From: an uncultured Anaerolineales bacterium
GTDB taxonomy: Bacteria; Chloroflexota; Anaerolineae; Anaerolineales; UBA6663
Assembly: GCA_937952305.1 (NCBI GenBank)
Contig: CALFZO010000081.1
Coordinates: forward strand, 49,024-113,023
Direction of reading: 5' to 3'
Length of the DNA stretch: 64,000 bases
The notes beneath the pieces were generated by a model. It did not search any database. It saw only the letters and a program-made list of their open reading frames with translations, and had not been told where the DNA came from. Shown here one piece after another: positions 32,839 through 42,128 of this stretch (the first letter of the stretch is position 1; every line of letters begins with the position of its first letter). Both the position numbers and the translations under genes were made by a program.

Positions 32839-35800
32839 TCATGGTTCCGCCAGGGCCAGCGCCGCGGCCTGCTCGAGAGTGAGCGCGCGGCCCTGCGCCC
32901 ACGCGGACTGGAAAGCGGCGGCCTCGAGCGCGGCCCGCACGGCGGCCACCAACTCGTCATACTCGCGGCGCCGCCCCGGCAGGATGGGCACCCCCAGCGC
33001 CTCCCGCAGCGCTTCGGCGGCGCCAAGCAGGCGCGCCGCCACCTCCGGCCGGCGCGCCGCCTGCTCAACGTAGGCGAGGTTGGTGAGCGTCACCGCTACC
33101 CCGCGCCGCTCGCCTGACTCCAGCCGCAGCCGCAGCGATTCCGCGAAGCAGGCTCGCGCGCCCTCCAGATCGCCCATCTGGCGCAAGGTCCGGCCAAGCC
33201 CGCCCAACGGCGTGGCCGCAGTGCCGTTGGACAGGGAACGCTCCAGGCCGATGGCCTCCTGAAAGCAGGCGTGCGCGGCCTCCAGCTGCCCCGTGTCCAG
33301 CGCCGTATTCCCCAGGTTAATCAGGGCCGTCGCCATTCCGTTGGTGTCGCGCAGCTGCCGAAAGACCACCAGGCTGGCTTCGGTCAGCTGCCGCGCAGCC
33401 GCGTAGTCGCCCTGTTCAAACGCGGCCACGCCCAGGTTCACCGACAGGGCGGCCGTGTTGCGCGGGTCGCCCAGCGCCCGGTACAGATCCAGGGCCTGCG
33501 TAGTCAGCGCGCGGGCGGCGGCATAATCACCCTGACGCTGCGCGACATGGCTCAGGGCGTTGCAGGCTTCGGCCAGGCCGGCCTGGTCGGCCTCGCTCTG
33601 ATAAAGCTCGCGGCTGATCTCCAGAGCGGCGCGCGCCTCGGCGTACTCGCCCAGGCCGGTGTGGGCCAACCCTTCCGCCAGCCGGGCCTGGCAGATCCCG
33701 GCCGTGCTCTCCAGTTGGAGGAATTCGGCTAGGCCGAGCCGGGCCAGGTCCAGGGCCTCGCGAAAACTCCACTGGCCGTGCGCCAGGCGGCTGGCCGCCA
33801 CCAGCGCCTGAGCCTTCAGCGCCGAGGGGGCCGCCCCCGCCCGCGCCAGCAGGTTTTGCAGCCAGCGCCGGCCCTCGTCCAGGTGAGCGCGCACGCTCCA
33901 GAACCGGGTCAGGGCCACAGCCAGGCGCAGGCCGAGTTCGAGATCATGCGCCTGGCTCCAGGCCAGCGCCGCGCGCAGGTTGGGGTGCTCGCGCTCCAGG
34001 CGGTCGAACCAGGCAAGTTGGTCCGGGCCGTCCAACTCTAGCCGAGCGCGCTCCGCCAGGCCGGCGAAGTACGCGGCGTGGCGGGCCTCGGCGCCAGCCG
34101 CCTCGCCGCGGGCGGCCAACTGTTCCCGGGCCAATTCGCGAATGGTCTCCAGCAGCGTGAAGCGGGTCTCGTCCGCGGCTGAGTACGCCTGCACCAGGCT
34201 GGCGTCTGTCAAGGCCTCCAGAACCGGCAGCCCGGCGGGGGAGGCGCCGAGGACAGCCTGGACCGCCGAGGCCGTGCCGCCGCCGGCGAACACACCCAGG
34301 AGCGCGAACACGCGCTGCTCAGGCGCGGTGAGGCGGTCATGGCTCCAGGCCAGGGCCCCGCGCAGCGTGCGGTGGCGGTCCGGCAGATCACGCGGCCCGT
34401 GCGCCAGGGCCTCCAAAGGTTGAGCAAGCTGGTGCAGCAGTTCCGCCGGCGACAAGGTTCGGGCGCGCCCGGCCACCAACTCGATCGCCAGCGGCAGGTG
34501 ATCGACGCGCGCGCACACGGCGGCGACGTCGGCGGTGTTGGCGGGCGTGAGGGTGAAGGTGGGGCGGGCCGCGCGGGCGCGCTGGCCGAAGAGCTGGATG
34601 GCCGCCTCCGGCGCCAGGGGGGCCAGCGGGAAGAGCTGTTCGGCGCGCAGGCGCAGCGGCGCCCGGCTGGTGGCCAGCACCTTCAGCGCCGGGCAGGCCG
34701 CCAGCAGATCAGCCAGCGTTGGCGCCGCCGCCAGCACATGCTCGCAGTTGTCCAGCACCAGCAAGGCGTGGCGGTTCCGGCCCCAGGCCTTCAGGCTGGC
34801 CGCCAGCGGCTGGCCGGCCTTTTCCGGCACGCCCAGCGTCTGCGCGATGGCCGGCAACACCAGTTCGGCCTCGGCGGTGGCCGCCAACTCCACCACATGG
34901 ACGCCGTCTTCAAAATCGAAGCGCAGGCGATGCGCGGCCTCCAGGGCGAGCCGGGTCTTGCCGATGCCGGGCGGGCCGGTGAGGGTCAGCACCCGCACGG
35001 ACTCGTCGCGCAGCTGGGCGCACACGGACCGCCCCTCGTCGTCGCGGCCCACCAGGGGGCCGGGCGGCAGCGGTCCGTTGACGGGCGGCGCGCCCCGCTG
35101 GCGCAAGGGTTCCAGCTGACCGGCGCGCGCCAGCGCGTGGAGACGCCGCGTCTCCGCCTCCGGCTCCACGCCCAACTCATCCGCCAGCGTGCGCTGCAAC
35201 TGCTGGAACTGGGCCTCTGCCGCCGCGGCCTGCCCGTCCAGCGCCAACAGCCGCAACAGGGCGCGCTGGCTGGCCTCGCGCAGTGGATCGAGCGCCGCCA
35301 GCCGCCGCGCGTAATCGACGGCGGCCGGATACGCGCCGCACCACTCGGCGCGTTCGATCAGGCGCTCCAGGGCGCTGAACGCGCGCTGGCGCAGGCGCTC
35401 ACGCCACACCAAGGCCCATTCCTCAAAAGGCGCGCTGTCGGCCACCATGAGCTGGCTGAGGCAGTCGCCGCGATAGGCCGCGATGGCCGCGGTCAGGGTT
35501 TCTGCGCAGGCAGGGCAGGTCCGCCAACTGCGATGCGGGTGGCGTTCCGCGCCGTCGAGCCAGGCTTCAAACTGCCGGGCATCCACCCAGAGGGCCTGGT
35601 CGGCGTTGAGCCTCACGGACTCGGCGCTCGTGAGCAGCCAGGCCGCGCCCGTCTCACTCTCACCCAGCGCCTCCCGCAACGCCACCAGCACCTGCGTGAG
35701 GTTGCGCCGCGCCGCTCGCTCCGGCAATTCGCTCCACAGCAACGCGCACAGCTCGCCACGGCTGTGCGGTCGATCGGCTTCCAGGGCCAGATAAGCCAGC

Positions 35801-35901
35801 AGGGCGCGGGCTTTGTTGTATTTGAAGTCGCTGACAGGCACGCCCGCTAGCGTCGCCTGGAACGGCCCCAGGACCGAAATCGACAGCGAAACGATTGTCA
35901 T
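32839..35901 (-). CDS. BTAD-NB-ARC-TPR transcriptional activator (AfsR/SARP-like)
   Basis: 1020 residues from the ATG at 35901; an in-frame TTG at 35907 is a weaker start. Residues 5-100 form a winged-helix OmpR-type DNA-binding domain (LGPFQATLAGVPV, FKYNKARALLAYLALEADRPHSR, ELCALLWSELPERAARRNLTQVLVALREAL), 105-255 a bacterial transcriptional activation (BTAD) helical domain, with a C-P-A-C pair near 130, 270-560 an NB-ARC ATPase (LTGPPGIGKTRLALEAA, LLVLDNCEHVLAA) and 650-1000 a TPR array. This is the large signal-integrating regulator type that controls secondary metabolism in actinomycetes and is frequent in Chloroflexota. Its own promoter appears to contain an operator-like repeat. The target genes are not shown by sequence. 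Confidence 0.9.
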   Translation of the reverse strand: MTIVSLSISVLGPFQATLAGVPVSDFKYNKARALLAYLALEADRPHSRGELCALLWSELPERAARRNLTQVLVALREALGESETGAAWLLTSAESVRLNADQALWVDARQFEAWLDGAERHPHRSWRTCPACAETLTAAIAAYRGDCLSQLMVADSAPFEEWALVWRERLRQRAFSALERLIERAEWCGAYPAAVDYARRLAALDPLREASQRALLRLLALDGQAAAAEAQFQQLQRTLADELGVEPEAETRRLHALARAGQLEPLRQRGAPPVNGPLPPGPLVGRDDEGRSVCAQLRDESVRVLTLTGPPGIGKTRLALEAAHRLRFDFEDGVHVVELAATAEAELVLPAIAQTLGVPEKAGQPLAASLKAWGRNRHALLVLDNCEHVLAAAPTLADLLAACPALKVLATSRAPLRLRAEQLFPLAPLAPEAAIQLFGQRARAARPTFTLTPANTADVAAVCARVDHLPLAIELVAGRARTLSPAELLHQLAQPLEALAHGPRDLPDRHRTLRGALAWSHDRLTAPEQRVFALLGVFAGGGTASAVQAVLGASPAGLPVLEALTDASLVQAYSAADETRFTLLETIRELAREQLAARGEAAGAEARHAAYFAGLAERARLELDGPDQLAWFDRLEREHPNLRAALAWSQAHDLELGLRLAVALTRFWSVRAHLDEGRRWLQNLLARAGAAPSALKAQALVAASRLAHGQWSFREALDLARLGLAEFLQLESTAGICQARLAEGLAHTGLGEYAEARAALEISRELYQSEADQAGLAEACNALSHVAQRQGDYAAARALTTQALDLYRALGDPRNTAALSVNLGVAAFEQGDYAAARQLTEASLVVFRQLRDTNGMATALINLGNTALDTGQLEAAHACFQEAIGLERSLSNGTAATPLGGLGRTLRQMGDLEGARACFAESLRLRLESGERRGVAVTLTNLAYVEQAARRPEVAARLLGAAEALREALGVPILPGRRREYDELVAAVRAALEAAAFQSAWAQGRALTLEQAAALALAEP

Positions 35902-35905
35902 AATC

Positions 35906-35933
35906 AATTCCGTGCTGATATGTCGGAATTATA
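35906..35933 (-). promoter_or_regulatory. -10 box with overlapping inverted repeat before the BTAD regulator
   Basis: On the minus strand a perfect TATAAT (35933 to 35928) precedes the ATG at 35901, expected start near 35921. The 7-bp inverted repeat AATTCCG (35906-35912) and CGGAATT (35924-35930) flanks the start site with an 11-base spacer (18 bp centre to centre); the right arm overlaps the -10 box and the left arm is in the leader. A dimeric repressor bound here would block initiation. No matching -35 is visible upstream. Confidence 0.5.
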
Positions 35934-35996
35934 GTCCTCCGGACCTCAGCCGCCGCTCTCGCACTTCTCTAGCACCCGGTTGCTAATCTGCAATCC

Positions 35997-36215
35997 ATGA
36001 ACGCCAGCGTGAACTACCGGGCCTACCTGCTCCGGCTGTGGCGGGTGGCCGGTGCGCAGTGGCGCGCATCGCTCGAAGACCCGCGCACGGGCGAGCGCCG
36101 AGCCTTCGCCACGCTGGAACAGCTTTGGGAGTACTTGACCCAAACGCCGCAGCCCGGCAGCGGTGGCGCGGAGACAGAGAGGCCCGCGCCTTCTGATGAA
36201 GCGCGCGTTGACTGA
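35997..36215 (+). CDS. Small uncharacterised protein (YRAYLLRLWR-type)
   Basis: 72 residues. The order YRAYLLRLWRVAG...QWRASLEDPRTGERRAFATLEQLWEYL is a compact amphipathic sequence that I associate with small conserved proteins often found near large regulators in Chloroflexota; this recollection should be tested by search. It is divergent from the BTAD regulator with a 95-base gap, so it could share the operator region at 35906-35933. No motif gives a function. The tail is acidic and disordered. Confidence 0.5.
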   Translation: MNASVNYRAYLLRLWRVAGAQWRASLEDPRTGERRAFATLEQLWEYLTQTPQPGSGGAETERPAPSDEARVD

Positions 36216-36352
36216 GGCGCTCTGCTCCGCGCGGACGGCCGCAAACAAAAGGAGATCTGGCCACCGAACGGAGACGCATCAACCCGAACACGCCGACCAT
36301 TCCCGCGGCGCGCATCCTGGCGCGCCCACTCACCTACACATCGGAGACGACC

Positions 36353-37171
36353 ATGCTTACGACACTCGACCTGGACACGCTAAAAGCCCGCCTCAAGGCC
36401 ACCTGGATGGCCGGCGACTACGTCACCTTTGCCCGTTACATGGAGCCCGGCGCGCTGGAGATCCTGGCCGGCTGGCAGCTCACGCCCGGGCAGCGCCTGC
36501 TCGATGTCGGCTGCGGCGCCGGCCAGACGGCCATCCCCGCCGCTCGCGCCGGTCTGCAAGTGACCGGCGTGGACATCGCCACTAACCTGATTGACCACGC
36601 CCGCGCCCGCGCCGCCGCCGAAGGGCTGAACGCTCAATTCGACGAAGGCGATGCCGAGGCTCTGCCCTACCCCGACGCCTCCTTCGACGTCGTGGTGAGC
36701 CTCATCGGGGCCATGTTCGCGCCGCGCCCCGAACGCGTGGCCGCCGAACTGCTGCGCGTCTGCCGGCCGGGCGGGCGCCTCATCCTGGCCAACTGGACGC
36801 CGCCGGGCCTGGTCGGCCAGATGTTCAAAACGCTGGCCAAGCATGTGCCTCCGCCGCCGGGCGTGCCGCCGGCTGTGTTGTGGGGCGACGAGGCCACCGT
36901 GCGCGAGCGGCTGTCGGCCGAAGTCAGCGACCTGAAGATGACGCGGCGCTTCTATCCGGCGTTCAACTACCCGTTCCCGGTCCCGCAGGTGGTGGAGTTC
37001 TTCCGCCAGAACTACGGGCCGACCCACCGGGCCTTCGCGAGCCTGAGCACCGACGGCCAGGCCGCGCTGCGCCATGACCTGGAACAGGTCTTCGCCGCCT
37101 ACAACCGCTCGCCCAACGGATCGACGATCCTGCAGGCCGAGTATCTGGAAGTGAGCGCCACCCGGCGCTGA
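36353..37171 (+). CDS. Class I SAM-dependent methyltransferase (Methyltransf_11/25 type)
   Basis: 272 residues. Motif I LLDVGCGAGQTAIPAARAG (about 47-65), motif II DEGDAEALPYPDASFDVVVSLIGAMFAPRP (about 95-123) and motif III RVCRPGGRLILANW (about 135-148) form the AdoMet-binding core. It resembles small-molecule (sterol, ubiquinone or mycolate-like) methyltransferases rather than RNA enzymes, with a mainly hydrophobic C-terminal cap region (PSPVPQVVEFFRQNY area). The start has cggagacgacc. The acceptor is unknown. The 137-base gap in front contains an isolated caaaaggagatc but no supported gene. Confidence 0.85.
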   Translation: MLTTLDLDTLKARLKATWMAGDYVTFARYMEPGALEILAGWQLTPGQRLLDVGCGAGQTAIPAARAGLQVTGVDIATNLIDHARARAAAEGLNAQFDEGDAEALPYPDASFDVVVSLIGAMFAPRPERVAAELLRVCRPGGRLILANWTPPGLVGQMFKTLAKHVPPPPGVPPAVLWGDEATVRERLSAEVSDLKMTRRFYPAFNYPFPVPQVVEFFRQNYGPTHRAFASLSTDGQAALRHDLEQVFAAYNRSPNGSTILQAEYLEVSATRR

Positions 37172-37283
37172 GCGGACCGCCCCGCCCCGGCTTCAGCTGA
37201 GCGCCGCCTCACGCAGGCAGCGCCAGCTGAGGCCGGTTGGTGTTAACGCGTCTGGCTCTCCGCGCCGGAGCGGCGGGCGCCGC

Positions 37284-37289
37284 TATAAT
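37284..37289 (+). promoter_or_regulatory. Perfect -10 box (TATAAT) before the UvrA-like gene
   Basis: TATAAT at 37284-37289, with an expected start near 37296 and a 60-base leader to the ATG at 37356. The spacer region upstream is GC-rich with a small hairpin (gcgccggagcggcgggcgcc); no -35 match is evident. Confidence 0.4.
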
Positions 37290-37355
37290 GGAAGCTCGCT
37301 GCGCCGCCCGGTTGCCCACGGGCAGGCGCACCCGGCCGGAGGCGAGGCAACGCCC

Positions 37356-39905
37356 ATGTCGGACATCATCATCCGCGGCGCGCGGCTCCACAACCTCAAG
37401 AACATCTCGCTGGCCATCCCCAAGAACAAACTCGTGGCCTTCACCGGACTCTCCGGCTCCGGCAAATCGACGCTGGCCTTCGACGTGCTGCACAAGGAGG
37501 CCCAACGCCAGTACATGGAGTCGCTGGGGATGGTGACCTTTGAGAGCCGCCCGCCGGTGGACGCCATCGTCGGGCTCTCGCCCACCATCCCGGTCGACCA
37601 GCACAACACCAACCGCTCGCCGCGCTCCACCGTCGGCACCACCACGGAGGTCTACACGTACCTGCGGGTGTTGTTTGCGCGGGTGGGCCACCGTCCCTGC
37701 CCCAAGTGCGGCGCGCAGGTGCCACCCACGCATGAGCTCGCTGAAGGCGTGGACACGGCCTGGGAAGCCGAGGCCGCACCCTTGACGCCTGAATCCGACG
37801 ACGACCTGGAGGGCTACAGCGCCTGCCCCCAGTGCGGCGCGCCCCTCCCCCAATGGGGCATGGCTTTCTTCTCTTTCAACAAGCCGGCCGGGGCCTGCCC
37901 GGCCTGCACCGGGTTGGGCACGATCTACACGCCGGACTTGCCGCAGATCCTGGACGACGCCCGCAGCCTGGCCGACGGCGCCGTGCTTGTCTGGGACCCG
38001 CGCATCGTGGCGCGCTATCTGGACAGCCTCAGCTCCGCCGCGCGCCACTACGGCTTCCACTTCGATCCGGCCGCCCCGGTGCGCGCCCTTGGCCCCGCCG
38101 TGCGCGACCTGTTGCTCTACGGGGCAGACAGCCCGGCTTTCCGCCGCCACTACCCGGGGAAGGAGCCGCCAGCCACGGTCGGCAAGGGCCGCTTTGAGGG
38201 TGTGGTCGCGAACCTGCTGCGCCGCCACGCCGAGCACGCCGCCGATGCGGACACCGACTACCTGGAGAAACTGGAACGCCTGTTGGTGCGCCGGACCTGC
38301 CCGGAGTGCGCGGGCACGCGCCTGCGCCCGGAGGCCCGCGCGGTCAGCGTCGCCGGGCGCAGCATCGTGGACATCACGCGCTTGTCGCTGGGCCAGCTCA
38401 GCGAATGGCTGGCCGGGCTGAGGGCGGCCTTGCCGAGCGAGGACGGGCTGATCGCCGAGCCGATCCTGGCCGACCTGCAGGAACGCCTGCGCCGCCTGTT
38501 GGACGTGGGCCTCGGCTACCTGACCCTGGACCGCGCCACCCCATCGCTGTCCGCGGGCGAGGCTCAGCGGCTGCGCCTGGCCGCCCTGCTCGGCTCCGGC
38601 CTGACCGGCGTGCTCTATGTCCTGGACGAGCCCACCATCGGCCTGCACACGCGCGACAACGCCCGCCTGGTCCGGATTCTGCGGGCCTTGCGCGACCTGG
38701 GCAACACCGTCCTGCTTATCGAACATGACCTGGACCTCATCGCCGCCGCCGACTGGTTGGTGGACTTTGGCCCCGGCGCCGGGCAGCGCGGCGGCGCAAT
38801 CGTGGCGGCCGGCCCGCCGGCGGCGGGGGCCGGCCGAGCCGAGTCACTCACCGGGCAGTTCCTGGCCGGCGCCACGCGCATTCCCGTGCCCGCCCAGCGC
38901 CGGCCTGTCGACCGGGGCGGCCTGACCATCCGCGGCGCGCGCGAACACAACCTCCAGGACGTCACGGCCCATATCCCGCAACGCACACTGACGGCCGTCA
39001 CCGGCGTCTCCGGCTCAGGCAAGTCCACGCTCTTGTTCGACATCGTGGACCGGGCCGGCCGCCAGCACTACTTCGGCGCGGCCGATCAGCCGGGCGCGCA
39101 CGCCGGCCTCGACGGCTGGGAATACTTCGATAAGCTCATCACCGTCGACCAGCGCCCGCTCGGCCGTTCCACACGCTCGAACGCGGCCACCTACACCGAC
39201 GCCTTCACGCCCATCCGCGAGGCTTTCGCGGCCCAACCGGCCGCCCGCCAGGCGCGCTTGACGGCCCAGTCCTTTTCGTTCAACGTCCCCGGTGGGCGCT
39301 GCGATCGCTGCGAAGGCGCCGGCGTCCTGCCGGTGGAGATGCATTTTCTGCCGGAGGTGCTGGTGCGCTGTCCCGTCTGCCGCGGGCGGCGCTTCAAACG
39401 CGAGGTGCTGGCAGTCTCGTACCGGGATCACAACATCGCCCAGGTGCTCGATCTGACGATCGAAGAGGCGCTGGCGTTATTTGCGGAGGTCCCGGCCGCC
39501 CGCGCCCGTCTGGAACTCATGGCCGAGACCGGCCTGGGCTACCTGCAACTCGGCCAACCCGCCGCGACTTTCTCGGGCGGCGAGGCCCAACGGGTAAAGC
39601 TGGCCAAGGAGTTGGCGCGCCGCTCCACCGGGCGCACCCTGTACCTGCTGGACGAACCGACCACGGGCCTGCACCCCGCCGATACCGCCCATCTCATCCA
39701 GTTGCTCCAGCGCCTGGTGGAGGCCGGCAACACCGTCGTCGTGGTGGAACACAACCTCGACGTGATCAAGTGCGCCGATTGGGTTATCGACCTGGGTCCG
39801 GAAGGCGGCGAGGCCGGCGGCCGGATCGTCGCCGCCGGTCTGCCCGAGGCGGTCGCGGCCCAGCCCGAGTCGATCACGGGCCAGATGCTGCGCGGCCGGC
39901 TGTGA
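37356..39905 (+). CDS. Short UvrA paralogue (ABC excinuclease subunit A-like)
   Basis: 849 residues (UvrA is about 940). Both ATPase halves are intact: first Walker A GLSGSGKSTL (31-40), first signature LSAGEAQRLRL, Walker B LYVLDEPTIGLH; second Walker A GVSGSGKSTL, FSGGEAQRVKLAKEL, LYLLDEPTTGLHPAD. Zinc modules are present: CPKC near 115, CPQC, CPAC, CPEC, and in the second half CDRC...CPVC. The stretch between the first zinc pair and SFNKPAGACPACTGLG is only about 60 residues, half the length in UvrA, so the UvrB-binding domain is missing. Proteins of this class act in drug resistance or without UvrB, and may protect DNA from lesions made by the host or its competitors. The upstream methyltransferase gene is a possible self-protection partner. 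Confidence 0.85.
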   Translation: MSDIIIRGARLHNLKNISLAIPKNKLVAFTGLSGSGKSTLAFDVLHKEAQRQYMESLGMVTFESRPPVDAIVGLSPTIPVDQHNTNRSPRSTVGTTTEVYTYLRVLFARVGHRPCPKCGAQVPPTHELAEGVDTAWEAEAAPLTPESDDDLEGYSACPQCGAPLPQWGMAFFSFNKPAGACPACTGLGTIYTPDLPQILDDARSLADGAVLVWDPRIVARYLDSLSSAARHYGFHFDPAAPVRALGPAVRDLLLYGADSPAFRRHYPGKEPPATVGKGRFEGVVANLLRRHAEHAADADTDYLEKLERLLVRRTCPECAGTRLRPEARAVSVAGRSIVDITRLSLGQLSEWLAGLRAALPSEDGLIAEPILADLQERLRRLLDVGLGYLTLDRATPSLSAGEAQRLRLAALLGSGLTGVLYVLDEPTIGLHTRDNARLVRILRALRDLGNTVLLIEHDLDLIAAADWLVDFGPGAGQRGGAIVAAGPPAAGAGRAESLTGQFLAGATRIPVPAQRRPVDRGGLTIRGAREHNLQDVTAHIPQRTLTAVTGVSGSGKSTLLFDIVDRAGRQHYFGAADQPGAHAGLDGWEYFDKLITVDQRPLGRSTRSNAATYTDAFTPIREAFAAQPAARQARLTAQSFSFNVPGGRCDRCEGAGVLPVEMHFLPEVLVRCPVCRGRRFKREVLAVSYRDHNIAQVLDLTIEEALALFAEVPAARARLELMAETGLGYLQLGQPAATFSGGEAQRVKLAKELARRSTGRTLYLLDEPTTGLHPADTAHLIQLLQRLVEAGNTVVVVEHNLDVIKCADWVIDLGPEGGEAGGRIVAAGLPEAVAAQPESITGQMLRGRL

Positions 39906-39948
39906 GCCCAGGATCAGACGCCGGCCCGCTGAGAGGCGCCTGGTCCGC

Positions 39949-41148
39949 GTGACCGACCGGCGTGAACGGACTCACCGCATGGAGCCTCACCCCACCAGCG
40001 CCGAGGTCGAGCGGGTCGCCGCCATCAGCGATCCGGTCGTCCGCAACCTGCAGATCACGCAAAGCTACCACGAGCTCGCGGCAGCTCTGGCGCGGCGCAC
40101 CGGCCCCTACGCCAACTGGTGTACCTTCGCCACCTGGGCTTCCAAGCAGGCCGGCCAGACGATCCGCCACGAGGACCTGTTGCGCCTGTTGGAGCGCGGC
40201 CTCGCCGCTGCGCCGGCCACCCGGCAAGCAGCGGCCGGCGTCACCGCAGCTGCGCGGCCAGTCGGCGCCCGAGCGGGACAGCTTGACATCGGCCCCGCTG
40301 TGGGGCGTGCCCTCATTGCGGGTGCGGCCGCCGAGCGAGCCAGCGCTGCTGTGGCGCGCGGCAACCTGAAGGTCTTCGCGGAGATCGGCCGGGAATTTGC
40401 GCGTTTCGCTTCCGACTGCCTGCCGGATACGGTCTTCGAGGCCCAGAACCTCGAGCGTTTCTGCGCCGGGCTGCGGCCGGGTGAGCCACCGGATGGGCAG
40501 CGCTACCTGCGCCAGGCCTTCACCCGTTACTACCAGGCGTTCTTTGAGACAACGCCCAAAGCGCGCGCCGAGCTGATGCTGCTGGCCAACCTTGAAATCG
40601 GTCTGCACGAGCAGACCCGTTTGCAGCCGGAGATTGCCGAGGCGCTGGAGGGGGTGGCGGTTGATCCCGACCAATTTACGCGCGCGGTGCTGGGGGTCGT
40701 CTTCCCGTTCGGCGGCTGGCTCGTCTACGCGCTCCTGCTGGGGCGGCGCCTCCTGCAGCGGCCCGCGCCCCTGGACACAGCCCTCCAGCACCTGTTCGCC
40801 GTGGTCCGCCAACAGACCCGGCGGCTCCTGACCGAACATCTGATGACGCTGGGCCTGCCGCACGGCCGCCAGCTGCGGCTGGGTCATGATCTGCGCGCCG
40901 AGTTCCCGGAGGCGCTCCAGCAGATAGCGCACCGGGAGTTGCGCGCCCTGCTGGCGCAGATCGACCCCACGCCGGACAGCCTGCGCGAGACCGGCGCCGT
41001 AGATTGGGCCGATTTGCCCGAGCGCCTGCACTACATCGCGGACTTGTTTCGCTGCCTGGCCGAAGCCCCGGAGTTGACGGAGCCGCCGTTCTCGCCCGAG
41101 CAGGTGGTTGAGCTGAAGGCCGGCCGACGCCCAGGCGGGCTGCTGTAA
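39949..41148 (+). CDS. Uncharacterised protein with NWCTFATWASKQAG motif
   Basis: 399 residues from GTG 39949 (ATG at 39979 is an alternative start). The N-terminal 75 residues hold ISDPVVRNLQITQSYHELAAAL and GPYANWCTFATWASKQAGQTIRHEDLL, an unusual conserved-looking motif with W, C, T, F. The middle is Ala-rich and helical (VGARAGQLDIGPAVG, AAERASAAVARGNLKVFAEIG), the rest is helical with a hydrophobic patch (FGGWLVYALLLGRRLL) that could be one membrane segment. I do not recognise a named family. A repeated element is not present. It starts 43 nt after the UvrA-like gene and might belong to its operon. Confidence 0.5.
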   Translation: MTDRRERTHRMEPHPTSAEVERVAAISDPVVRNLQITQSYHELAAALARRTGPYANWCTFATWASKQAGQTIRHEDLLRLLERGLAAAPATRQAAAGVTAAARPVGARAGQLDIGPAVGRALIAGAAAERASAAVARGNLKVFAEIGREFARFASDCLPDTVFEAQNLERFCAGLRPGEPPDGQRYLRQAFTRYYQAFFETTPKARAELMLLANLEIGLHEQTRLQPEIAEALEGVAVDPDQFTRAVLGVVFPFGGWLVYALLLGRRLLQRPAPLDTALQHLFAVVRQQTRRLLTEHLMTLGLPHGRQLRLGHDLRAEFPEALQQIAHRELRALLAQIDPTPDSLRETGAVDWADLPERLHYIADLFRCLAEAPELTEPPFSPEQVVELKAGRRPGGLL

Positions 41149-41214
41149 GCGCTCCAGCCGCTCCGCCTGCGTGGGGGCCGGTGCCCGGCCGGTAAGCGCT
41201 GAAAAGACGAACAC

Positions 41215-41243
41215 TGCCGCCGACATTGCCCAAGCCGGCGGCA
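41215..41243. terminator. Possible hairpin between convergent genes
   Basis: tgccgccg (41215-41222) pairs with cggcggca (41236-41243), an 8-bp perfect stem with a 13-base loop, in the 108-base convergent gap. There is no good U run on either strand, so termination is uncertain. Confidence 0.3.
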
Positions 41244-41256
41244 GCGGAGGCGCGGG

Positions 41257-42126
41257 CTACGCCCAGCGCGGCACCCGCTCCAGGAATTTCTCCGCGCCCA
41301 GCTCACGGCACAGTTTCTTCAATTGCGGCTTGGCCCCGCGCCACGCCAGGTCTCGCAGCGTCTCCGGCATCGGCACATCCCGCCGCAGGGTGGCCAGGCG
41401 CCGGAACAGGCGGACCTCCGCCTGATGAGTTGCCAGGCTCTCGGCCAGCCGCTGGGCCCGGCCCGCGCCCAGGCCCCACTGGGTGTGGTCGCCCGGGATG
41501 GCCTCCAGGTGGTGATAGCGCGCCAGCACCACCGCCGCCGATTTAGCGCCCCAGCCCGGGACGCCGGGATAACCGTCGGCGGCATCGCCCACCAGCGCCA
41601 GCCAATCCGGGAGGGAGGCCGGCGGCACCCCGTATTTCTCGATCACGGCGGCCTCGTCGTAGACGATCTCGCGGCGGCGGTCCCAACACACCACGCGCTG
41701 GCCCGTCACCAGCTGGGCCAGGTCCTTGTCCGGGGAACAGACGACGATCTGCTCCACCGAACGCCGACCCTGAAAGCGCGCCACCGCCGTCGCCAGGGCA
41801 TCATCGGCCTCGAACGCCTTCATCGGCCAGACCACCACCCCCAGCGCCGCCGCCGCCCGCTCAGCCAACGGGAACTGAGCCAGGAGCGCCGGGTCGACTC
41901 CGGCGCCGGTCTTGTAACCGGGATAGAGGTCGTTGCGGAAGGACTCGATGACGTGATCGAAAGCCACGCCCACATGGGTCGCGCCGGATTTCGTCAGCAA
42001 GAGCAGCAGGCTGCTGAGCAGACCCAGCGCGGCGCCCACCTCCCGCCCGTCTGGGGCCTTGCGCGGCGGCGCGCCATAGAAGCTGCGGAAGAGTTCGTAC
42101 GTGCCGTCGACGAGATGGATTTTCAT
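41257..42126 (-). CDS. Stand-alone 5'-3' exonuclease (Pol I N-terminal/FEN-like)
   Basis: 289 residues, with no polymerase domain following. Acidic metal sites are in the right places: VDGTYELFRSFYG (about 6-18), GVAFDHVIESFRNDLYPGYK (about 53-72), FEADDALATAV (about 115), CSPDKDLAQLV (about 137), LVGDAADGYPGVPGWGAKSAAVVLA (about 185-210, helix-hairpin-helix site). These are the motifs of T5/T4 RNase H and Taq 5' nuclease. The C terminus is short. Likely role: removal of RNA primers or flap processing outside DNA polymerase I, or an extra repair nuclease. It ends convergently with the gene at 39949, and begins 2 nt after the VOC gene. Confidence 0.85.
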   Translation of the reverse strand: MKIHLVDGTYELFRSFYGAPPRKAPDGREVGAALGLLSSLLLLLTKSGATHVGVAFDHVIESFRNDLYPGYKTGAGVDPALLAQFPLAERAAAALGVVVWPMKAFEADDALATAVARFQGRRSVEQIVVCSPDKDLAQLVTGQRVVCWDRRREIVYDEAAVIEKYGVPPASLPDWLALVGDAADGYPGVPGWGAKSAAVVLARYHHLEAIPGDHTQWGLGAGRAQRLAESLATHQAEVRLFRRLATLRRDVPMPETLRDLAWRGAKPQLKKLCRELGAEKFLERVPRWA

Positions 42127-42128
42127 GG

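Noticed and set aside
34339..35850. Antisense frame opposite the BTAD regulator
   Set aside because: Arg/Gln/Gly-rich composition without domains; the opposite strand encodes well-defined domains with proper motifs.
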